Positions 57,201-64,000 of a stretch of 64,000 nucleotides of DNA are shown piece by piece. Every line of letters begins with the position of its first letter. The first letter of the stretch is position 1. The position numbers and the translations under genes are program-made. The stretch comes from Himantopus leucocephalus. Lineage: Eukaryota > Chordata > Aves > Charadriiformes > Recurvirostridae. The DNA lies in the NCBI GenBank assembly GCA_003993805.1, contig RSEF01000019.1, positions 11,130,887 through 11,194,886 of the forward strand, written 5' to 3'. A model generated the notes under the pieces. The model was not told the DNA's origin. It saw only the letters and a list, made by a program, of their open reading frames with translations, and did not search any database.

Positions 57201-58325
57201 CTTACAACAAGATACGTCAGTCAAGAGCAAAAATACCATCTCAGATAATATGTTCTTTCCTCCTAACTCACAGTCTTGCCTCCCGAGATGTACGTTTTGG
57301 GCTTTAGTAACTGATAAATGCTTTAGGTGAGGGCTATATCAGCCACTGCTGGAAGAGCAATGGTCGCATTGCTTGAACTACAGCATTACGAGATAACAGA
57401 ACTATTTTCCCAAGAGGCCCTTCCTAAAAGGTGCCACTTTCAACAAAAACCACTCAAACCACATATCGTGCAGATTGAAAGCGCACTACATCGCATTTCA
57501 ACACAAGCTGTAGCACAAGTGCCTTCAAAATGTTTCACTCTCAAAGAACATTTGAACTATATCCATTTGTGTTATAGGAATATTATAAATATTTCAGGAG
57601 TCCTAAATTTCAAATTTTAGCTTGTGCTCCAGAACATCAATAAAGATATTACAAAATAAATTGTCAACGACTCCTTTGGCTTTTACGAAGAACTCAGTGT
57701 AATGAGGTCCCTTTTTCAGTCAGGGTTTTTAAGCTACTGCTGTAACACGCTTAGCTGATTATACTTTTACAAAAGCATTGCATTGTGAAAAAATATTCTA
57801 TAAACAGGTGAAGAGGCTGAAAAATTGCAGGAGGTGTGAGACGTTTTACACCAGTCCACCTGACTGCAGGAGTCCCCCGTTTCAGAGCCGCGAAGCCCCG
57901 CTCCCCCCGCGCAGAAGACGGGCGAAAGCCGCCGCAGCCGGAGCCGCTCCCCGAGCCGTCCCGGGAAGGACGGGGCTGCCCGGGGTCACTGCCACAGCCC
58001 CGACGGGCCGGCAGACCGCAGCCGACACCCCCAGGCCTCGCAGCGGCCATCCCCGCACAGCCCCGGCCCCTCCCGCCCGCCCTCTCCCCCGAACCCCGAG
58101 GGAGGAAAAGGGCCCCGCCGCCGGGGCCGGGAGGTGCCGGGACTGACCGTCGTTTGCGGGGAGCTCGCTCCTCAGGGGCCGAGCTTCCTCTCGGGGCCCG
58201 CTCGCCGTCCCCGGAGGGGCAGGGCCGGGGCCCAGCAGCCGTGCGGGGGACGAAGGCGGCGGCCGCCCCTCAGCCCCGGGCCTCCCGCCCGCCGCCCCCC
58301 TACCTTTCCGCCTGAAGAAGGACAT
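39266..58325 (-). CDS. AKAP10: AKAP10 (D-AKAP2), dual-specific A-kinase anchoring protein, complete
   Basis: AKAP10 tethers PKA through RI or RII subunits, at mitochondria and recycling endosomes, and its RGS domains bind Rab4/Rab11. Coding exons, gene order: 58304-58325, 54229-54276, 51723-51905, 50846-51400, 49269-49367, 48731-48815, 48244-48367, 47257-47393, 46006-46150, 45083-45256, 42751-42860, 41784-41866, 41142-41194, 40400-40495, 39266-39271. They total 1920 nt, 639 residues plus stop, all phases closing. RGS-A spans about 100-350 (including YFIQFMELRRMEHLVKFWLE, split by a long variable insert) and RGS-B about 355-485 (AVNVLQFWLAADNF). The amphipathic PKA-binding helix lies at about 607-630. 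The C-terminal VTKL is a PDZ ligand. An in-frame TAG at 58407-58409 with no ATG between fixes the start at MSFFRRKVKGKEQEK; the human N-terminal extension I recall is absent. Intron 1 is the largest (4 kb). Confidence 0.98.
39402..39450. repeat. poly(A) homopolymer with 8-N gap in AKAP10 intron 14
   Basis: About 20 A, eight N (39421-39428), then about 20 A. The true length is unresolved. On the AKAP10 sense strand this is a poly(T) tract about 130 bases upstream of the last exon's acceptor. Confidence 0.9.
40400..40495 (-). other. AKAP10: AKAP10 exon 14: PKA-anchoring helix
   Basis: The exon encodes AQEEMAWRIAKMIVNDVMQQ and AQCEQPSEKVTK. Hydrophobic residues recur every three or four positions (W, I, M-I-V, V-M), the face that docks on PKA regulatory-subunit dimers. 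Residue 623 is valine where the usual human allele has isoleucine 646. Confidence 0.95.
44267..44293. repeat. small hairpin in AKAP10 intron 10
   Basis: TCTAATTGT and ACAATTAGA pair over 9 bp around a 9-nt loop. It is short and could be chance. Confidence 0.35.
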
Positions 58326-59100
58326 GGTGCCGGGGAGGGGGCGAGGCGGCCGCTGGGGAGGGGGGAGGAAGGGGAGGGAGGGGGCAAGGGCAGCGAGCCG
58401 GGCTCCCTATGAATGAGACTCCTTCCTCCGCCCGCCGTCTCCTCTCCCTCCGCCTCTTCCTCCCGCGGAGGCGCCAGCGGCCGCCATGTTGTCAACAACC
58501 GCCCCGCTCCCTCTTCCGGCCAGCCGGCGGCGCGCCGAGCATGACGGGATGCGGCCGCGGCCCCCGCCTCACTCAACATGGCCGCCCTGGCAGACCAGCC
58601 AATCCGCGCGTCGCCGCGGCCATCTTGGATGAGGGCAAGAAGCTCACGGGGGTCCACTGCGGGGATGGGGTGGGTGGGTTGTGGCCATCTTTGATCAGGG
58701 CTGGGGCGCCGGGCGGAGTGAGGCGCGGTCGGCCATCTTGGATGAGGGCAGGAGGGCCTAGAGGAGGCGTTTTGGAGACGCTCCGCGGCAATTTGGGCAC
58801 GTCCCGTGGGCGAAGGGTGACCGCCTGCCCTGAGGACAGGCGACAGCGAGCGAGGAACAGGAGGGAGTGGCATGGCAGGGCCGGCGAGAGCCAAGGTGCC
58901 GTGTGCAGCACCCTGGAGAACTCAGAGACGTGGGCCCAAAATGTCCCCTTTGGCCCCAGGGGCTGGGACAGAGGAGACGTGGCAGCCCGACAGACCTCAC
59001 CTCTGTCTGAGCACTGCTATGGGGTGTGTGGGCTCCGTAGTCCCAATGGAGGCAGCCGCAAGCCACGGGTCCCTCTCTGAGCGAGGCCCTGGTCCGTGCA
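57850..59100 (-). promoter_or_regulatory. CpG island and promoter of AKAP10, with YY1-like repeats
   Basis: A GC- and CpG-rich block surrounds exon 1. In the AKAP10 sense direction, GACAACATGGCGGCCG (58476-58491) is a classical YY1-type element. Upstream lie three copies of GGCCATCTTGGATGAGGGC or near variants at 58618, 58683 and 58731 (given on the plus strand), each holding the CCAT core. A CCAAT box is at about 58599. One further ATGGCCGCC faces the plus strand (58578), so divergent transcription is possible. Long open frames here are compositional. Confidence 0.75.
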
Positions 59101-59410
59101 GGCAAAAGCCCCCCCACGCCTGGGGTACGTGGTGGCACTGCGTTCGTGTGGTGGCAGAGATGTGGCACGGCTTCCCGCAGTGCCGTCATTCCATCGCAAA
59201 CTACCCGGTTATTGGTGCAGTGTAACCAGAAAACCCTGCCGGGCAGCATGGCGCCGGTCGGGATGTGGGGACGCTGCACAGGTGCTGGAGCGTCTCATAC
59301 GTCAGTTCTGTCTGCGCCCCGAATCCTGCCACAAAAATCCTCCTAATTATCCTCCTGAGGCAAATCTTCTCTTTTCTCAGCTACAAAGGATGTTTGTAGT
59401 ATATGATACA

Positions 59411-59519
59411 AATGCTTTACAAACACTTTATAAAGGCTATTATTATAAATTCTGGTTTATGTGTGAGGAAACTGAGGCCCGGCGCCAGAAAGCAGCTCTC
59501 CCAAAATCACACAGCTACA
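59411..59519 (+). repeat. MIR-like ancient SINE relic (3' half)
   Basis: The order GCTTTACAAACACTT, then TATTATTAT, then GAGGAAACTGAGGCCC, then AAAATCACACAGCTA matches the well-known MIR/CORE-SINE consensus order (a TTTACA block, TATTATTAT, the GAGGAAACTGAGGC block and CACACAGCTA). Divergence is high, as expected for a very old amniote insertion. The family assignment is from memory of the consensus. Confidence 0.7.
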
Positions 59520-59980
59520 CCTGAGCAAACCATACAACCCCATGCCTTGGAAACTGCTGCGAATGCTGGAGAGACAGAACTCCAGCGATGATGAGCCTGG
59601 AAGAAACACAAACTGTGTCCGCTCTCCTGTGGGCTTTGGCACTCCATACCGGGCAGAAATTCACTTTCTAAACACATAACTCAGCCCAATTCCTCTTCAA
59701 GGTCTTTTAAGCCATGCCATTTCTGGGCTTGATCCCCAGGATCTTGTCCCATGGGCCCCAATGTGCAAAACACCACAAGAGGTCCAAAACAAACCCTGCA
59801 GGTGGTACAGGGACCGCAGGAGGCAGCTGCAGTTCTTCCTCTTACGTCCCTGTGTCATGATGGATCCATGCAGTGTCATCCCTCTGCGATGTAACTGTTC
59901 CTGCCGTTGGTGCTTGAGCCATGAGAAAATTATGTAATTAATAATCATTACGTAGATTTTTGCAACATCTTTCATCCAAG

Positions 59981-60024
59981 TCTTCCAAAGCTCTTTGCAA
60001 ACACTCAGTAATTAAGACTCATAA
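59981..60024 (+). repeat. second MIR/CORE-SINE-like fragment
   Basis: CCAAAGCTCTTTGCAAACA followed by TAATTAAGACTCATAA resembles the central part of amniote CORE-SINEs (CAAAGCGCTTTACAAACATTAATTAA-type). It has the same orientation as the fragment 460 bases to the left. The 3' half is not recognisable. Confidence 0.4.
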
Positions 60025-63000
60025 ATTGTAAATTGCATAAAAGGTATATGGGGATCTTTGCAGAGTTGGGATGAAGCCGTCTCTTGGGCAGGATGTTACA
60101 GTTGATCAACACCCTATAGCAACTGCATTTTCTCTTTTGATATTATTTTTGTTAACTGATGCTCTTTGATACATTTTTGTACACGTGCCCAGAGGCTGGT
60201 TTGAGGATAATGAACTATTATATATGGGTTTTGCATAATGAATGGAATTATTTAATTGGCACATAACCTAAGAGGCTGGTAATAGACTGAAATATTCAAA
60301 AGGTGAGCGAATTTGAAAGATGGGTGTGACTCGGGGAACACTGAATTAACAACTGTCAAAAAAGTTTGCGCTCAGTCCTCTACAAACATGCATAATAACT
60401 GGCAGTATAAAGACAGCCCTAATACCACTGATTCTCCAGTAGACTTCACACACATTTCACTTTATTTCCATGTAGCTGTGTGCGGTTGAAGGGTCTGTTT
60501 TGCAGATCAAGCTTTAGGTTTCAATCCATACGTTGGGGTTGAAGCAGGACGCAATGTATTACAGAGTCCTGGTCTGCCAGGCTGGCTGAGCCGCAGTTTT
60601 TGGTGAAACTCCCAAGGGAGTCTGTGTTCTGGACCCTCTTTCTGACCTTTTGTCTTCCGCCAAACCCATAGATCCTGACCGATGCTGCTCCTCTGGCTGA
60701 GCAGTGGTAGAAGCAGGCATGTTTTCTAATGGGTTTGTTTAGTTACGCGTATCTGCTTCAAGCAGAGTGGACCCTTTCACGCTGGGACAGGCAGTCTCCC
60801 GAGGCTGCGCTACCGGCCGCACAGTGACAATCGCTACCGTCCATAAGGCAACGCTGCCAGAAACCTGTCCAGCTGGCAGTGTGATTTTGGGGTGGTGGTG
60901 ATTGTAGGCATCCCCTGTCACACTCGATGAGGAAGACCTTCTCTGTTGCAATTAATTTTCAAACAGCAGCTCCTTTTCCAAAAACCTCATCCAACCTGTC
61001 AAAGTCTGTGGGATAATTCAATTATCTTTGCATCAGATTCTAGATAATTGTTGAAACCTCAAGCTACAAGTATGTTTGGCATGAATTACATTTCCTGGAC
61101 TGAAATTTTCTCCCCTTTTGGGGAATGTGCAGAAGGGCTGAAGCTCCGATCCACAGTTAGTCACTCAGCCTCGGACCCTGGAGATCTGAATTGGAAGCAT
61201 GAGTAACATCAGGTTCTGGAGTTTTTAACAGAACGTGACAGATTAATTATCTGAGCAATCAGTTGAAATATGACTTCAGGACATAGATTGGCCAGCATCA
61301 GAGAAGCTGGGGGACACCTCCCTAAATTAAAACATTCAAAGAAGAAAAAAAAAGCCTCACTGCCTGGTGATTTTTCCCTCTCCATAGCTAGAAAAATAAA
61401 CAAACTTTAATATTTTAAAAGATCTAAGTGGGATGCTCTTGTTTGGACAGAATTAATAAAGCAGAACACGACTGTTGATAGTTTGGCACCTTTGACTCAG
61501 ATCATTAATCACAGGGAACCGCTCTGCTCAATTACAGCATTCAGAAAAACACAAATGTAACAAAACATGTTACAGGCCATTGCCATTTCTCACATCTTTG
61601 GGACAGTCTATTCATTTATTTACATGTATTTACACAATGTTGGGATTCTATCTTATATATAGACTTCTCTCTACTTTGGGAATACAAATAATAAAAACTA
61701 TATGACCATGGGCTTTAACAGCGTAGATCTTACTCTGGAATCAATAATAATGTCCAAAATATATAAGGAGTCAAAGATGCTTTTGTACAGAAACACACTA
61801 CAAGCTTAAAAATCATATATTCTAAACATTGCCATTAGCATTGTTAAACAATTATAGAATATTATTTCAAACAAATAATTAGACATCTTAGACGAATTTG
61901 CAAAATAAATTCTAATCACTAAGAATCCAAGAATTAAGGGTGGGGGAGAGTGGGAAAGATGCAGCGCACGCACGTAACAGTGCACAACAGGATGCAGGGG
62001 AAGCTGTAAAATTGAGAAGACGAAACTGATACTGTTACAGTAAGAGTGCTCCAAAACTGCAATCGTAGCAGCTTCAATTACAGACTTGTATTTTTCTCNT
62101 CTCTCTTTTTTTTTTTTTTTTTTTTTAAATGGGAAAACAAGTGGCTGCATGCACACATAAAATTCATTGCAGATTTGGATGTGGCTGACCTCAGTCCATT
62201 AGCCTTAATGGGAACGGGAGGGTTGGTACTGGCTCCTCAACTGTGCTGAGGATTTCAAAGAAGGGAATTATCCCACGTCCCAGCCTGGAAAAAAAACCAA
62301 ACCAAAACAAAAAAACCCTAAACCCCAACTGATTTTATTAAAACATTGCAATCCCTCCTTGTCGCCTTCCCCTGAGCACATGCCCAAGGAGGAAGGTTTG
62401 TTCCTGTGTGCCTGGCGATTGGGGAGGGGCTTCTGTCTGACTCTCAGCAGGTGGAAAATTGAACCCAGAAGTGTAATACAGAAAAAAAATGGGGAAAAAA
62501 AAGAAAAAGCCTCACTCCCAGCAGAAAGAGCTGCATCGGTGACCTGCTGCTGACAATCTCTGGGCATTTGAGCTCCAGTGACGGAGCACTGAGCAGGAAC
62601 ATAGACATGGGACACAGAAAAGCCCTCACAGCAGTTTCTGCAGCTCTTCCCCTGCCCTGACCCGGCTGCAGGCTGTTCCTCGTAGCCTTTTCTGCAGAGC
62701 TTTTGGGCCACTCTGGAATTACTCTGGTTTACTGACAACAAACGGGATCATCCCTACCTTGTCTATCCCGGGGGTATCATCAGCGTTGTGTGGGACTTAC
62801 CTCAGATGACCCTTCTCTGATTCACAGTGTTTTTCCCAAATTCTTGGCGACTTATGATGTCGTAAATACTTGAATAAAACCAAGTTAAAAAAAAAATCCA
62901 GTTTAAAACCGCTATCTCTGTTTTTCCCTTTATGCTTTTTTCCCCTTTTGTTTTTCTAAATGCCTCAAAGGGTATGAGAAGAGACGCAGCACGTGACACA

Positions 63001-63180
63001 GGTATTTCTGCAACCCAGGGATACTGGGGAGAAACAAGTCTGAGTGTGATTTTGTCCCTTCAAAACTTGCCTGCAAGTTACAGGACAACAAGCACAACAT
63101 CTTTAAATGCAAGAAAAAAAGACCACCACTAACCCGAAGCTCAAACGCTGCCCCCAGACATAACTGCAGCGTTTTATCCC
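60025..63180. other. intergenic, right part, no gene recognised
   Basis: AT-rich sequence with no recognised coding region. It contains a palindromic TAAT/GATA motif cluster (61012-61050), a poly(T) run with a single N just before it (N at 62099, T run about 62107-62127) and an A/C-rich simple tract (about 62286-62320). In mammals the next gene past AKAP10 is, from memory, SPECC1; none of its coding sequence was found here. Confidence 0.5.
61012..61050. promoter_or_regulatory. palindromic GATAATT/AATTATC cluster
   Basis: GATAATTCAATTATC (61012-61026) is a perfect 15-base palindrome. CAATTATCT (61019-61027) and AGATAATTG (61042-61050) form a further 9-bp inverted repeat. A related GATTAATTATC occurs near 61241. 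These are homeodomain and GATA-type cores; enhancer function is a guess. Confidence 0.3.
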
Positions 63181-63199
63181 AGACGTTTTGTCCGTGAAT

Positions 63200-64000
63200 T
63201 CAGCTGTAAAGCGTAAATCATTTGCCCATGCCTTCTTCCCTCTCCGGGCAGCCCCGGGGAGCTCAGCCCCCCCGGGCCGGCAGTGTGGGCGCCCGCCAGG
63301 AGGGGGTGCCAAGCCCCCGCCTTCTGAGCTACCGGAGCGCAGCGCTGCCGGCGGGGGAGTCCCTCTCCGGCGGGCTCTGAGCCGAGCGGGCTGCGATGGA
63401 AACACCCACCGACGCACCCCAGGGCTGAAGGGAAAGCTCTTTTTTTTTTTTTTTTTGGACCAAAAGCTGCCCAACACCCTGAACTCTGTTTCAGCGGTGT
63501 CGGCAGTAAGTGCCTGAAACCCGCCTGAGGACATCAGGGCGGGATAAATCTATTTTTTGCTGTGTTTAAATAAGGACTTGCCTCTTTTGGCGTGCGGCTG
63601 GTGGACGTGGGTGCGTGGGCTGAGGGGACAGCCGAGCTTCGGGAGATGGACGAACCCCCGTGAGATCTGCGAGGCAGGAGCGTAAAATACCAATGAACGC
63701 TGCAAAGCGACCGGAAGGTTTAACGGGAATAAAACCTGGCTGATCCATGAAGTTTCAGAATGACTGTTAGAAAAATTCATCTGCGCGGGGAGGCGCAGCT
63801 TTTGTAGCTGAAGTATAAGCCCAAATTCCCGGGCAGCCGTTCTGCCGCGCTCTCCACCCCGCCTTTAACGCTCTTTGGAGAAATTAAAGGATTAAAGGAC
63901 AAAATTAATATTGCTCGAGCGAGCAGACCCCCAGTAAGAAATCTCCCAGAGAGGGGCCGTGGATCCCGGCGCGCCTTTTAAAATCCCCCCCCCCCCCCCC
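63200..64000. promoter_or_regulatory. CpG-rich block at the window edge
   Basis: GC and CpG content rises strongly after about 63.2 kb, interrupted by a T run (about 63441-63456), and the window ends in a poly(C) run. This may be the promoter of the next gene to the right. No exon can be assigned. Confidence 0.35.

Noticed and set aside
57836..59080. Long frames around the AKAP10 CpG island
   Set aside because: Pro/Arg/Gly-rich in overlapping frames on both strands with no recognised domain; explained by base composition and the local repeats.
62099..62127. Poly(T) run as the tail of a processed pseudogene
   Set aside because: No gene-like sequence adjoins it on the appropriate side, and no target-site duplication was seen.

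Overview
This window is vertebrate genomic DNA, almost certainly from a bird. It holds three multi-exon genes with GT-AG introns and CpG-rich promoters, and a CR1 retrotransposon fragment, the dominant avian repeat. Recognisable interspersed repeats are otherwise very sparse, and introns are fairly compact. The species cannot be told from the sequence. Assembly gaps are a 100-N run inside the CR1, an 8-N run inside a poly(A) tract, and two single Ns.

All three genes lie head to tail on the minus strand. At the left (3244-20853) is the 5' part of ULK2, an autophagy-initiating Ser/Thr kinase. Ten coding exons give about 263 codons, nearly the whole kinase domain; the rest lies left of position 1. 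Its CpG island runs from about 20.5 to 21.9 kb. Next comes about 7 kb of intergenic DNA with the CR1. NLE1 (Notchless; 28846-36590) is complete: 13 coding exons, 482 residues, a WD40 protein of 60S ribosome assembly. AKAP10 (D-AKAP2; 39266-58325) is complete: 15 coding exons, 639 residues, a dual-RGS A-kinase anchoring protein. Its CpG island spans about 57.85-59.1 kb. The last 5 kb is intergenic, with MIR-like SINE relics, AT-rich palindromic clusters and a second CpG-rich block at the right edge, possibly the promoter of the next gene.

Exons were joined by reading splice sites and frame. All phases close, and the proteins align end to end with what I recall of the vertebrate orthologues. 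The genes do not form one pathway (autophagy, ribosome assembly, cAMP/PKA anchoring). From memory, ULK2 and AKAP10 are neighbours in mammals while NLE1 lies elsewhere on the same human chromosome, so the order here is informative about rearrangement.

I found no clearly new gene system. The points most worth checking are a 69-nt pre-miRNA-like hairpin in ULK2 intron 3, a tandem splice acceptor 9 nt apart in the ULK2 kinase domain, a three-codon uORF ending just before the ULK2 start, a valine in the AKAP10 PKA-binding helix at the position of the human I646V polymorphism, a MYC-type E-box plus ETS site at the NLE1 start, and a cluster of YY1-like repeats at the AKAP10 promoter.
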